Source: Bacteroidaceae bacterium
Lineage (GTDB): Bacteria; Bacteroidota; Bacteroidia; Bacteroidales; Bacteroidaceae
Reading direction: 5' to 3'
Assembly: GCA_017650105.1 (NCBI GenBank)
Contig: JAGCFO010000016.1
Coordinates: 1 to 64,000, forward strand
DNA length: 64,000 nucleotides
Shown: in pieces, positions 1 through 10,004 of the stretch
Layout: the number at the start of each line of letters is the position of its first letter
Position numbering within the stretch: the first letter of the stretch is position 1
Notes under the pieces: generated by a model
What the model was told of the DNA's origin: nothing
Seen by the model: only the letters and a program-made list of their open reading frames with translations
The model's database searches: none
Made by a program: the position numbers and the translations under genes

Positions 1-412
1 ATATATAAATAAAATTAACTTTCCACCCTAGGGATAACCGTAAAATCGAACTGTAGCACTGTAGCGCTGTAGCGCACGTTTCCGTCACCCCCATCCACAG
101 CACCCTCTCGCAGCGATTTTTCTCTCTCCAAGCGTTGCAGTTCCCTCAAAAACCCCGAAAATCCGACTTTTTCCTATAAACCGAGGAATTACGAGCCCAA
201 TCCGCTTGCTTTCCGATTCCATCCGTGGTCAAATAATTTCCGATTGCCCCATCATACTTCTTACATCTTACTTTTTACATCCGATTAATCCACTTCGTGG
301 CTTTTCCTCCTCCTTGCAAGGCAGAGCTCAAGTAAACTTGGCTTTGCTCTTGCTTCATTCGTGAGTTCTGTGTGAGATTAAAAAAATCGTTAACTTTTTA
401 AATGACACCACT
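1..412. other. Non-coding left flank with short tandem repeat and hairpin
   Basis: No convincing gene is visible here. Positions 51-74 carry three tandem 8-mers of the form CTGTAGC(A/G). Positions 316-353 form an imperfect hairpin (GCAAG...CAAG arms around a TAAA loop). An A/T-rich stretch at 381-402 precedes the micro-ORF at 413. The stretch probably separates the smalltalk/M15 pair from the rest of a cassette lying left of the window; that is inference. Confidence 0.5.
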
Positions 413-505
413 ATGAAACCTATCCAATGGCAACAAATTCTGAAAATATTGATTGCGTTGCTGACCGCGATTCTCGGCGCCATAGGCGTCGCCAGCTGTG
501 TGTGA
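413..505 (+). CDS. Smalltalk-type micro-protein (30 aa)
   Basis: A 30-residue ORF starts MKPIQWQQILKILIALL and ends GVASCV. It has a short polar/basic start, one hydrophobic helix (about residues 10-27) and a terminal Cys-Val. This pattern matches the family called smalltalk protein in Bacteroidales genomes, which is usually found just upstream of an N-acetylmuramoyl-L-alanine amidase or M15 peptidase, as it is here (the M15 start is 40 bases downstream). Its function is unknown; a small membrane peptide is the likely form. The Cys near the end follows Ala-Ser and resembles a lipobox, but it lies too close to the C-terminus for a normal lipoprotein. Recognition rests on length, hydrophobic pattern and neighbour. 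Confidence 0.8.
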   Translation: MKPIQWQQILKILIALLTAILGAIGVASCV

Positions 506-545
506 ACCTGTTGTGGACATCATTGTTGTACTTAATACTCGTAGC

Positions 546-977
546 ATGAAGTATTTTTCCTTTAGTGAGCTGGAGCGGAGCGTGGTGGCGCAGTTCCAAG
601 ACATAGACAACACGATGCCGCTGCTGGTGCGGACGTCGGCGGAGGCGTTCGTCGACGGTGTCCTCGACCCCCTGCGCGAGGCCTTCGGCGCGCCCCTCGT
701 GGTGAGCAGCGGCTACCGCTGCGAGGCCCTCAACCGCCTGGTGGGCGGCAGCCCCTCGAGCCAGCACCTGCTGGGCACCGCTGCCGACATCAGCGCCGTC
801 AACCCTGCCGACAACCGCCGCCTGTGGGAGCTCATCGGGAAGGGCACGGTGGACTTCGACCAGGCCATCCTCTACGGCGACTATCGCTTCGTCCACATCG
901 GCTGGCGCCGCACGGGCAAGAACCGCCGACAGATGCTCGTACGCAACACCCCCGGCGCCGCCTACCGGCAGGACTGA
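546..977 (+). CDS. M15-family (D-Ala-D-Ala type) peptidase
   Basis: This 143-residue protein has the M15A zinc-peptidase signature. SQHLLGTAADI carries the first His and the Asp ligand, and FVHIGW near the C-terminus carries the last His. A Ser-Gly-Tyr-Arg-Cys segment precedes the first motif, as in phage endolysins and Bacteroides peptidoglycan peptidases. The expected role is cleavage of peptidoglycan stem peptides. There is no signal peptide, so export would need a partner such as a holin; the small hydrophobic peptide just upstream could fill that role (inference). The frame is open back to a GTG at 498, but the ATG at 546 matches the domain start and avoids overlap with the upstream peptide. 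Codons are clearly G/C-rich. Confidence 0.85.
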   Translation: MKYFSFSELERSVVAQFQDIDNTMPLLVRTSAEAFVDGVLDPLREAFGAPLVVSSGYRCEALNRLVGGSPSSQHLLGTAADISAVNPADNRRLWELIGKGTVDFDQAILYGDYRFVHIGWRRTGKNRRQMLVRNTPGAAYRQD

Positions 978-1131
978 TGGGGACAGCGCTTCGGGCGCAG
1001 GGGAGCGAAGCTCGCGAATCAATGAAAGGGTTTTTCAGGTTTTTCTTGAAAATCATATCCGTGTTAATCTGAGCAATCTGTGGTCAATCAAATGATCAAA
1101 TAATCTGGTAGATGCTAATAAATTGGGTAAA

Positions 1132-1139
1132 TATCTTTG
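1132..1139 (+). promoter_or_regulatory. Predicted -7 box of the BspA-like gene
   Basis: TATCTTTG matches the Bacteroidetes TAnnTTTG -7 element and lies 73 bases before the start codon at 1213. No good -33 TTTG is seen at the usual distance, so the call is moderate. Confidence 0.5.
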
Positions 1140-1212
1140 TTTTGCGCTCGATTATTCGTAACTTCACAGCGAAAAGCGATTTTCCGAATTATAATTAACA
1201 CCATAAACGACC

Positions 1213-2385
1213 ATGAAACGAGTGAGTTTTTCTATACTTCTTGCCGCTGTGCTGTGTCTGATGGGAACAAAGGCGCAGGCTTACGACTTTTCGCAAGAAT
1301 ATGAAGGCGTAACCATCTATTACAATTACATCAACAACGGAACGGAGCTGGAGGTAACCTACAAAACAACGTCTTCTTACAGCTATAGCGGTGATGTGGC
1401 TATACCCGAAGAAGTCACTTTTGAAAATAACACCCTCCGTGTGACGAGCATAGGAATGTATGCTTTCTCTGGATGCAACAGCCTGACCTCCGTGACGATA
1501 GGAAGCGGTGTGACGAGCATAGGGATACTTCCCTTTTCTGGCTGCAACAGCCTGTCCTCGGTTTATATATCGGATTTAGATACATGGTGTAAAATTACTT
1601 TTTTTAATCAGGAGTCTAACCCACTATATTTTGCTCATCACCTTTTCTTAAATGGAGAAGAGATACAAGAATTAGTAATACCCAACAGCGTGACGAGTAT
1701 AGGAAACTATGCTTTTTATCGTTGCAGCAGCCTGACCTCCGTAACCATCCCCAACAGTGTGACGAGCATAGGAAACGCTGCTTTCGGTGAATGCAGCGGC
1801 CTAACCTCAGTGTCGATTCCCAGCAGCGTGACGAGCATAGGAGATAATAATTTCGCTGGTTGCACCGGCCTGACCTCCGTGTCCATCCCCAACAGTGTGA
1901 CGAGCATAGGAATGAATGCATTCGGTAGTTGCACAGGCCTGACCTCCATCACCATCCCCAACAGCGTGACGAGCATAGGACAGTGGGCTTTCCGTAATTG
2001 CAGCGAATTGACCTCCGTGACGATAGGCAGCGGCGTGACGAGCATAGGAGGGATGGCTTTCGATGGTTGTGATATACCAGAGGTGATTTCAAAGATTGAG
2101 GAGCCTTTCGCTATAGATGCATATACATTCTCTGCCAATACATTCTATAATGCCACGCTGTATGTGCCAGAAGGAACTATCGACGCGTATAAGGCCACAG
2201 AGGGTTGGAAGAAATTCAAATTCATTGAAGAAAGAGAAAGAAAAAAGTGCGCCACGCCTACTATCTCATTCGTGAACGGCGAGGTGGTCTTTGCCTGCGA
2301 GACGGAGGGCGTAGAGTTTGTGCCGACGGTGACATGCGTGCCGCAGCAGCTCAGTGGCAACAAGCTGAAGCTGGGCTCGACGTGA
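1213..2385 (+). CDS. BspA-like leucine-rich-repeat surface protein, 3' end damaged
   Basis: The 390-residue product has a Sec signal peptide (MKRVSFSILLAAVLCLMGTKAQA) and then about eight LRR_5/BspA-type repeats of roughly 23 residues (consensus LTSVTIPNSVTSIGxxAFxxC), from about residue 70 to 290. Such repeats are linked to adhesion or surface binding in oral and gut Bacteroidales. A paralogue is encoded at 45823-46914. The paralogue ends in a dockerin-like calcium-binding tail; here the frame stops at KLGST. The tail remnant DVTALVSIILGQ is still readable one frame over, at 2379-2417. This indicates an out-of-frame internal deletion, so the protein is probably shortened rather than intact. 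Its ligand is unknown. Confidence 0.85.
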   Translation: MKRVSFSILLAAVLCLMGTKAQAYDFSQEYEGVTIYYNYINNGTELEVTYKTTSSYSYSGDVAIPEEVTFENNTLRVTSIGMYAFSGCNSLTSVTIGSGVTSIGILPFSGCNSLSSVYISDLDTWCKITFFNQESNPLYFAHHLFLNGEEIQELVIPNSVTSIGNYAFYRCSSLTSVTIPNSVTSIGNAAFGECSGLTSVSIPSSVTSIGDNNFAGCTGLTSVSIPNSVTSIGMNAFGSCTGLTSITIPNSVTSIGQWAFRNCSELTSVTIGSGVTSIGGMAFDGCDIPEVISKIEEPFAIDAYTFSANTFYNATLYVPEGTIDAYKATEGWKKFKFIEERERKKCATPTISFVNGEVVFACETEGVEFVPTVTCVPQQLSGNKLKLGST

Positions 2386-2417
2386 CGGCTCTCGTGAGCA
2401 TCATCCTCGGACAATGA
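2379..2417 (+). pseudogene. Out-of-frame remnant of the BspA-like protein's dockerin-like tail
   Basis: Read in the frame starting at 2379, the bases encode DVTALVSIILGQ followed by TGA at 2415. The paralogue at 45.8 kb ends DVTKLVSIILGNQ, so this is the normal C-terminus displaced by a deletion. The junction has TCGACG, which would fit a short-homology deletion between a Ser-Thr and a Val-Asp-Val codon run. Confidence 0.75.
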
Positions 2418-2467
2418 GCCGGGGATGAAACGACAGCGAGTCGTTAAGAGTCATCATCACAACAAGT

Positions 2468-2505
2468 CTCGGGGGCAACAGACTGTTGTCTCCGAGATGT
2501 TTTAT
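2468..2505 (+). terminator. Intrinsic terminator after the BspA-like gene
   Basis: The arms CTCGGGGGCAACAG and CTGTTGTCTCCGAG pair over 14 bp with two G-U pairs and are followed by a T-rich ATGTTTTAT. It lies 50 bases after the remnant stop codon. Confidence 0.7.
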
Positions 2506-2854
2506 GCCTGCTGTTGTCCTTTCGAACACGGATGCCTTCGGAGTTACACCGGATGATCAGATAATCGGGGAGAATGAGGAAGCAGCGTATCGTTTGTTAC
2601 GTTTGTTACACGTTGTTTTTTTAGGGGGTATGTTTTTGTCGACGGACGAAAGGCTTTGCGGGCAATGATTGACTGAGCGGGGCGAGGAGCGGCGCTTCAG
2701 TAAGGAGGGAGGAGATGCCTTACGGTAAGGAGGAAGAGGAGGTGCCTTTCGGGAGGGGCGATTTGCAAAGTCCGATTGGCAGATTTCGGCGGCTGGGCGG
2801 AAAAATGGCGGGGAGAAGAAATATTTTGCTTTCGGCAGAGAAAAAAAGTGGGGA

Positions 2855-2890
2855 TTGTTGCTTATTTCTAAAAGAAAAAAACTACCTTTG
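2855..2890 (+). promoter_or_regulatory. Predicted pckA promoter
   Basis: TACCTTTG at 2883-2890 is a perfect TAnnTTTG -7 box. TTG at 2858-2860 lies 22 bases upstream as a -33 element. It predicts a start of transcription near 2897 and a leader of about 130 bases. This excludes start codons upstream of 2890 for pckA. Confidence 0.7.
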
Positions 2891-3029
2891 CGGTGCATCG
2901 GAAGAAACAGGTCGGGAGGCATCACGGGAAGTGACTCCGCCCCCTCCTTCGACCGAAGGCAAAGAACAGAAAGAAGAGATTGACAGAACAACAATAAAAC
3001 TTCAAAAAATCCTAAAAAATATCCACACA

Positions 3030-4634
<1,605 letters not shown>

Positions 4635-4681
4635 CACTTAGGAACAGCAGGAACCTCCCCCCGCAGGAAGGCCCTTCGCAA

Positions 4682-4723
4682 AATAAGACAATGTCCGGAC
4701 TCAGATTCGGACATTGTCTTATT
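4682..4723 (+). terminator. Hairpin terminator after pckA
   Basis: A perfect 16-bp inverted repeat (AATAAGACAATGTCCG and its complement, loop of 10) lies 48 bases after the pckA stop and 34 bases before the GH78 start. The run after it is A-rich rather than T-rich, so termination may be partial and could tune read-through into the GH78 gene. Confidence 0.65.
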
Positions 4724-4756
4724 AAAAAAGAAAAACCACAACACACACCTAAATCC

Positions 4757-7342
4757 ATGAAGAAATCCTTATTTCACACCCTCCTCATTGCCCTCGCAGC
4801 AATCTTTGCCGCAGGGTGCAACACTCCCACGCCAACGAACGTGGGAACACGCGCCGACGCCCTCGACGACAACGCCTGGAAGCAGTCGGAGTGGATATCG
4901 GCCGCCGATGCCCAAGTAGTGACAGGCACCATCCGCGACGGCAGCCGTGCTGCCGACGGAGCCAGCTGGTTTGTCAGCACCGTCACGAATGATAAGAAAG
5001 TCGCTTCGGCCAAGTGGATGACCTGCGGATTGGGCGTCTACGACCTCTACGTCAACGGCAAGCTGGTGGGCGAAGAGGTGCTGAAGCCCGGCTTCACGCA
5101 CAGCGCAAAGACAAAACGCTCGTTCACCTACGACATCACCGACGCTATCTGCAAAAAGGCGGGCAAAGAGAACGTCTTCGCAGCGCAGGTGACGCCAGGA
5201 TGGTGGGCCGACAAGATAGTGACTCCTGGAGGCCACCAGGGGATGATAGGCAAGAAGTGCGCCTTCCGCGGAGTGCTGGAGCTCACCTTCGCCGACGGAA
5301 CGAAACAGCTTCTCGGCACCGACACCGAGCACTGGTTGGCTGGCATAGCAGGTCCTGTCAAGCATGCTGCCATCTTTGACGGCGAGGACTACGATGCACG
5401 CGAGCTGCCCGGATATGACTGCCTCGACAAACTCTCCACGCCCGAAGTCAACACCGAGTTCAACGGCGAAATTCTTCCCTCAAACGGCGCTGAGGTATAC
5501 ATGCGCACCGACCTCGCCCTCGCTCCCGTGAAGGCGTACGTGTGGAAGGGCGTCAGCGGCAACACCGACGAGGAGTACGGCACCATCAACATCCTGCGCG
5601 AGTATGCTCCCGGCTCGGAGATGACGCTGAGCCCTGAGGAAACGCTCGTCATCGACTTCGGACAGAACTGCGCCGGCGTGCCTTCGTTCGTCTTCAAGGC
5701 AAAAGAAGGAACCACTCTCAACTGCCTCCCTGCCGAGCTGCTCAACGACGGAAACGGAGCCAAGAGCCGCGGGATGGACGGGCCCGAGGGGAGCTGTCAC
5801 CGCACCAATCTGCGCATCCCGCAGACGGGAATGATTCTCAACTACACCTTCGCCGATGCGAAAGACTTTGTCTCGTTCCTTCCGCGCAACACCTTCTTCG
5901 GCTACCGCTTCGTGTCTATCACAGCCTCCGACGAGGTTACCTTCCAATCCATCCAGTCGATACCCATCACCTCCATCGCCCAGAACCTGGAAACGGGCAC
6001 CATCACGACAGGCAGCGACGACATCAACAAGCTCATCTCCAACACCATCTGGGGGCAGCGCTCCAACTACCTCTCGGTACCCACCGACTGCCCTCAGCGC
6101 AACGAGCGACTCGGATGGACAGCCGACACGCAGGTGTTCACCGAGACGGGCTCCTTCTTTGCCAACACCTCGCCCTTCTTCCATAAGTGGATGCGCGACA
6201 TGATGGACTCGCAGAGCGAACTGGGCGGATTCCCGGGCGTAGCACCCACGTCGCAGTACGGAGCCGAAATGATGCGTCTCGGATGGGCCGACGCAGGAGT
6301 CATCGTCCCCTGGACCATATGGAAACAGTTTGACGACAAGCAGATAGTCAACGAGACATGGGAGTCGATGGAGAAATACATCAACTGGGTGAACGACACC
6401 AAGTTCAACCATCAGGCCCACATCTCCGAGAACGGCAACTACCAATGGGCCGACTGGCTCAGCTACGAGCCCCTGGAGAGCTGCAGCGGCAGAAGTCACG
6501 GGAACGACAAGGACGGGCGCTGGAATCCTCTCCCCGAGACGGTTGAGTACTGGAACTACCTGAGCGCCTCCTACTGGGCCATCGACGCAGGCATGATGCG
6601 CGATATGGCAGCAGCAACAGGGCGCGACGCCGCGAAATACGAGCGGATGGAAAAAGAAGCAAAAGCCTTCATAAAGGAAACCTTCCTCAACGAAGACGGC
6701 ACCTTCAAGACCGAAATCCTCAACACCATGCAGACGCCCGCCCTCTTCGCGCTGAAGAACGGCGTGGTGGAAGGCGAGGCAAAGGATGCCATGCTGGCAC
6801 GCCTGCGCCAGAACTTTGCCGAGCACGACGGATGCCTCCAGACAGGATTCCTCGGCACATCCATCCTGATGGCAACGCTCACCGACAACGGAATGTCCGA
6901 CATCGCATGGGACCTCCTCTTCCAACGCAAGAACCCCAGCTGGCTCTACTCCATCGACAACGGAGCAACAACCATCTGGGAGCGCTGGAACAGCTACACC
7001 ATCGAGAAAGGTATGGGCCCCGCAGGCATGAACAGCTTCAACCACTACGCCTACGGCAGCGTCTGCCAATGGATATGGGAAACCGTCGCCGGCATCTCCG
7101 CCGACGTGAAGGCTCCCGGCTTCAAGCACATCATCATGCGCCCCCTGCCCGACAAGCGGCTGGGATGGGTGAAGGCTGAGTTCAAGTCGGCAGCCGGGCT
7201 CATCAAGAGCGAATGGAAGTACGAGGGCGACACGTGGACGTGGACCTTCACCGTTCCTGAAGGCGCCACCGCTTCCGTCACCCTTCCCGGAGAGACAGAG
7301 ACGAAAGAGTACAATCCCGGCACCTACACCCTGACGAAGTAA
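4757..7342 (+). CDS. GH78 alpha-L-rhamnosidase-like lipoprotein
   Basis: The 861-residue protein begins with a lipoprotein signal (MKKSLFHTLLIALAAIFAAGC; Cys22 lipobox). It then has an N-terminal beta-sandwich domain of the rhamnosidase type (VYDLYVNGKLVGEEVLKPGFT), an (alpha/alpha)6 catalytic barrel and a C-terminal beta domain. The family's acid motif is seen as DCPQRNERLGW (Glu about residue 450) and the second catalytic region as TTIWERW (Glu about 742). The expected reaction is release of terminal alpha-L-rhamnose from plant or bacterial glycans at the cell surface or in the periplasm. No sus-type transporter pair is adjacent, so its glycan target is not shown. Start chosen at 4757 because it opens the lipoprotein signal. 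Confidence 0.9.
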   Translation: MKKSLFHTLLIALAAIFAAGCNTPTPTNVGTRADALDDNAWKQSEWISAADAQVVTGTIRDGSRAADGASWFVSTVTNDKKVASAKWMTCGLGVYDLYVNGKLVGEEVLKPGFTHSAKTKRSFTYDITDAICKKAGKENVFAAQVTPGWWADKIVTPGGHQGMIGKKCAFRGVLELTFADGTKQLLGTDTEHWLAGIAGPVKHAAIFDGEDYDARELPGYDCLDKLSTPEVNTEFNGEILPSNGAEVYMRTDLALAPVKAYVWKGVSGNTDEEYGTINILREYAPGSEMTLSPEETLVIDFGQNCAGVPSFVFKAKEGTTLNCLPAELLNDGNGAKSRGMDGPEGSCHRTNLRIPQTGMILNYTFADAKDFVSFLPRNTFFGYRFVSITASDEVTFQSIQSIPITSIAQNLETGTITTGSDDINKLISNTIWGQRSNYLSVPTDCPQRNERLGWTADTQVFTETGSFFANTSPFFHKWMRDMMDSQSELGGFPGVAPTSQYGAEMMRLGWADAGVIVPWTIWKQFDDKQIVNETWESMEKYINWVNDTKFNHQAHISENGNYQWADWLSYEPLESCSGRSHGNDKDGRWNPLPETVEYWNYLSASYWAIDAGMMRDMAAATGRDAAKYERMEKEAKAFIKETFLNEDGTFKTEILNTMQTPALFALKNGVVEGEAKDAMLARLRQNFAEHDGCLQTGFLGTSILMATLTDNGMSDIAWDLLFQRKNPSWLYSIDNGATTIWERWNSYTIEKGMGPAGMNSFNHYAYGSVCQWIWETVAGISADVKAPGFKHIIMRPLPDKRLGWVKAEFKSAAGLIKSEWKYEGDTWTWTFTVPEGATASVTLPGETETKEYNPGTYTLTK

Positions 7343-7367
7343 GCACGCGCCCTCCAATTCAGGAAGC

Positions 7368-7400
7368 AAAAGCCGGAACGCTGTTGGTTCCGGCTTTTCT
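7368..7400. terminator. Bidirectional terminator between convergent genes
   Basis: AAAAGCCGGAAC and GTTCCGGCTTTT pair over 12 bp with a 7-base loop, with A and T runs at both ends, so it works on both strands. It separates the GH78 gene (+) from the outer-membrane receptor gene (-). Confidence 0.9.
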
Positions 7401-7454
7401 TATGTGGGAGTCTCTTGTCAGAAGGCTCTGAAGGAATGTTATGGGAGGGAATCG

Positions 7455-10004
7455 TCAATCGTCGAATCCTCCCTCGAAGCCTCCTTCGTCGCTGCTGTCG
7501 CCTTCGTCGCTGCTGTCGCCTTCGCCTTCACCCTCGCCCCGTCCTTTCTTCTTTGCTTTCATGTTGCCGAAGTTGTAGGTGATGGTAGCCATGATGCGTC
7601 GTCCTCCACGTCGTCCGACACTCTCCATATAGAAGCCTTCGCCCCACGTCTGGTTGCGCCAGGCGCGGCTGTCGAGAATATCTCTGCCGTTGATGGCGAT
7701 GCTCCACTTGTTGTCGGCAAACTGCTTGCGGATACCCATGTCGACTCCGTAGCCTGCCTGGCTGTATCCCTGTGCGTTGGCACGCCCCGAGCGGTACATG
7801 CCCGTGAGCTGCCCGCTCCAGCTGTGAGGCAGCTTGACGCTGGCTATCATGCGGAAGTTCCACGAGAAGCTGCTTGTGGGGTCTCCCGTCACGTCATAGC
7901 TGCGTCCTGTCTCGTGGTTGGTGTAGGAATAGGCGAAGCCGTCCTGCTGGTAGTAGTACATATTGAGGGTGGACGTAAGGTCGAGACAGCTGAAGAAGCG
8001 GTTCTTGCCTACGATTTCCACGCCTGCCGAGTTGGATGCTGCCACGTTCACGCTGGTGGAGTACATGATGCCGTTGTCTAAGTAGCTGATGCGCTGCATG
8101 ATGTCGTCGCTGTGGCGCAGATAGCTGCTGACGCTGAGCACGTGGTTCTCCCACGTCTTCATGTAGTTCAATTCGAACGACTGGCTGTATTCGGGATTAA
8201 GGTTGGGGTTACCGAACGAGATGTTTGTCGAGTCGGTGATGTTCTTGAAGTCGTTGAGCATTCCGCCCCAGGGCCTGCGCACGCGGTTGGTGTAGTTGAG
8301 CTGCAGCTCGTTGTCGTTGGGCAGGGCGTAGCTGAGGAATACGCTGGGGAAGATGTGGGGGATGTTTTTCTCAATGGGATTGCCCAACACGATTTCTCCG
8401 TTGCTGTTCTTGCTTTCCGACTGCGCATTCACTCTGTACCATTCGCCTCGGAATCCTATCTGATAGCCCAGCTTCTGCCACAGCTTGTCGCTGTAGGTGC
8501 CATAGAAGGCATGATTGCGCGAGTTGTAGATGAAACGGTTGTACAAATCATAAATCTCGTGCTGCCGCGCTGCATCGCCGAAGGTCACCATCGGGGTGTT
8601 CTCGCGGTTGAAGTTGCCTTTGTATCCAGCCTCCACCTTGCGGTTTTCAGAGAACTTGTTCTCATAGTCGGCCTGCACCTCCCAGGATTTGTTGCGGATG
8701 TTTGCCGTCTGGTCCTGGAACGAGTTGGTAGTATAGGTGGGGAAATGAGTTGTTTGGTCGTAGGTGTTGTGGTTGTCGCTCTGCCACTGCCCTCTGCTCA
8801 CCGTCATGTCGAGGAAATGCTCCGTGCTCCACAGATGTTTGTAGCCCATCTGCACGTTCATCATCTGCTGATTCTCGTTGCTTTCGCTGATACGGTTTCT
8901 GTCGTAGATGAGCGCTCCTACGTTGTCGCGAGTGCCGTATCGGCTTATGTAGTCTATTGTGTTGGTGTGGGTATGTCCTCCTCTCATGCCCATCAGGTCG
9001 AGGGAGATGTCGTCGTTCTCGGTAGGATGCCAAGTGAGGCCCGTCCGTCCGAAATAGTTGTTTCCTCCCATGCGATTCCTTCCTGTCTGGTCGAGGAACG
9101 AGAGGGGATTGTCGGCGTTGTCGAGTTCTTCGCGATAGCTGCTGCTGTAGCCTATGTTCCTGTGGCTGCGGTAGTTGACTTGGGCGTAAGCGTCGAGGAT
9201 GCCGCTGCTGTAGTTGACGTTAGCGCCTGCGCGTCCTCCGCCCCAGCCGAAGTCGTCGCCGCTCTGAATGATGCCCGAGCCGAGCTGCACGCTTCCGTAG
9301 TAGCCTGCCTTCCTGTCTCTCTTCAGCACGATGTTGATGATGCCCACCGTACCTTCGGGGCTATATTTGGCAGAAGGATTAGTGATAACTTCGATGCGCT
9401 CGATGCTTTCTGCCGGGAGCTGCTCAAGGATGGACCCCTGATTTTCGCTGTTCAGCCCCTGAGCCTTGCCGTTGATCCATACGGTAACGCTTTCCGAGCC
9501 GCGCAGACTTACGGTTCCTTCGTTGTCGACCTCCACCGAGGGGATGTTCTCAAGAAGTTCAGAAGCAGAACCTCCGGCTGCGGCAATAGCCTGATCGACG
9601 TTGAAAACTTTCTTGTCTATCTCGAATTTCATTTGTGAGCGGATGCCCGTAATCTCCACCTCGCCCAATGTCTTGGCGTCTTCTGCCAGACGGATGGTTT
9701 TCAGGTTGACGTGATGGGTGTTTTTTGTGATGGAAAACTCTCGCGTAGCATTCACATAGCCCACAAACGATACTGTGAGCACGTATTGGCCCTCTTTCAA
9801 CCCCGTTACCTCGAAGTTGCCGTCAAGGTCGGTAGCTACGCCTCCGGCAATTTGCGTGCTGCCCTTAGGCGACACAGCTACGTTTACAAAACCCAATGGC
9901 TCTTGCGAGTCAGCATCAGTCACCTTACCTTTCACCGAGCCCTGAGCCATGATGAACAGGGACGGTAGAATGGCTAAGAAACTCAGTAAGACAAATTTCT
10001 TCAT
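7455..10004 (-). CDS. TonB-dependent-receptor-like outer-membrane beta-barrel protein
   Basis: The 849-residue product starts with a Sec signal peptide (about 1-20, ending in IMAQG). A carboxypeptidase-regulatory-like/CnaB domain follows (about 21-105, GKVTDADSQEPLGFVNVAV), then a plug domain (about 115-235, with EITGIRSQMKFEIDKKVF and VEVDNEGTVSLRGSESVTVWINGK), then a barrel to about residue 815 ending RRIMATITYNFGN. It belongs to the outer-membrane beta-barrel group that lacks a SusD partner; its substrate is unknown. After the last strand comes a basic then acidic low-complexity tail (Lys-rich, then Gly-Glu and Ser-Asp-Glu-Gly repeats) that would lie in the periplasm. It is transcribed alone, convergent with the GH78 gene. 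Confidence 0.88.
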   Translation of the reverse strand: MKKFVLLSFLAILPSLFIMAQGSVKGKVTDADSQEPLGFVNVAVSPKGSTQIAGGVATDLDGNFEVTGLKEGQYVLTVSFVGYVNATREFSITKNTHHVNLKTIRLAEDAKTLGEVEITGIRSQMKFEIDKKVFNVDQAIAAAGGSASELLENIPSVEVDNEGTVSLRGSESVTVWINGKAQGLNSENQGSILEQLPAESIERIEVITNPSAKYSPEGTVGIINIVLKRDRKAGYYGSVQLGSGIIQSGDDFGWGGGRAGANVNYSSGILDAYAQVNYRSHRNIGYSSSYREELDNADNPLSFLDQTGRNRMGGNNYFGRTGLTWHPTENDDISLDLMGMRGGHTHTNTIDYISRYGTRDNVGALIYDRNRISESNENQQMMNVQMGYKHLWSTEHFLDMTVSRGQWQSDNHNTYDQTTHFPTYTTNSFQDQTANIRNKSWEVQADYENKFSENRKVEAGYKGNFNRENTPMVTFGDAARQHEIYDLYNRFIYNSRNHAFYGTYSDKLWQKLGYQIGFRGEWYRVNAQSESKNSNGEIVLGNPIEKNIPHIFPSVFLSYALPNDNELQLNYTNRVRRPWGGMLNDFKNITDSTNISFGNPNLNPEYSQSFELNYMKTWENHVLSVSSYLRHSDDIMQRISYLDNGIMYSTSVNVAASNSAGVEIVGKNRFFSCLDLTSTLNMYYYQQDGFAYSYTNHETGRSYDVTGDPTSSFSWNFRMIASVKLPHSWSGQLTGMYRSGRANAQGYSQAGYGVDMGIRKQFADNKWSIAINGRDILDSRAWRNQTWGEGFYMESVGRRGGRRIMATITYNFGNMKAKKKGRGEGEGEGDSSDEGDSSDEGGFEGGFDD

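Larger units (their letters stand above)
2386..3029. other. Intergenic region between the BspA-like gene and pckA
   Basis: It contains the BspA tail remnant (to 2417), a terminator hairpin (2468-2496), a direct repeat GTTTGTTAC around 2593-2610, the pckA promoter (2855-2890) and about 130 bases of pckA leader. I see no convincing gene; the short open frame at 2486-2668 has no recognisable protein. Confidence 0.6.

Noticed and set aside
1430..2060. Regularly spaced DNA repeats that could suggest a CRISPR array
   Set aside because: They are the codons of leucine-rich repeats in an open reading frame, with protein-level conservation; there are no unique spacers and no cas genes.
2486..2668. 60-codon open frame between the BspA-like gene and pckA
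   Set aside because: It begins inside the terminator hairpin and shows no family, promoter or ribosome-binding signal.
2715..3029. Upstream extension of the pckA frame
   Set aside because: It crosses the predicted pckA promoter and adds 105 residues that are absent from the family.
5480..7369. 629-codon open frame on the minus strand, opposite the GH78 gene
   Set aside because: It mirrors a G/C-ending coding frame on the other strand, has no recognisable protein pattern and is covered by a clear family gene.
8112..9638. 508-codon open frame on the plus strand opposite the outer-membrane receptor
   Set aside because: Its Val/Ala/His-rich composition is typical of antisense frames; the receptor on the other strand is unmistakable.
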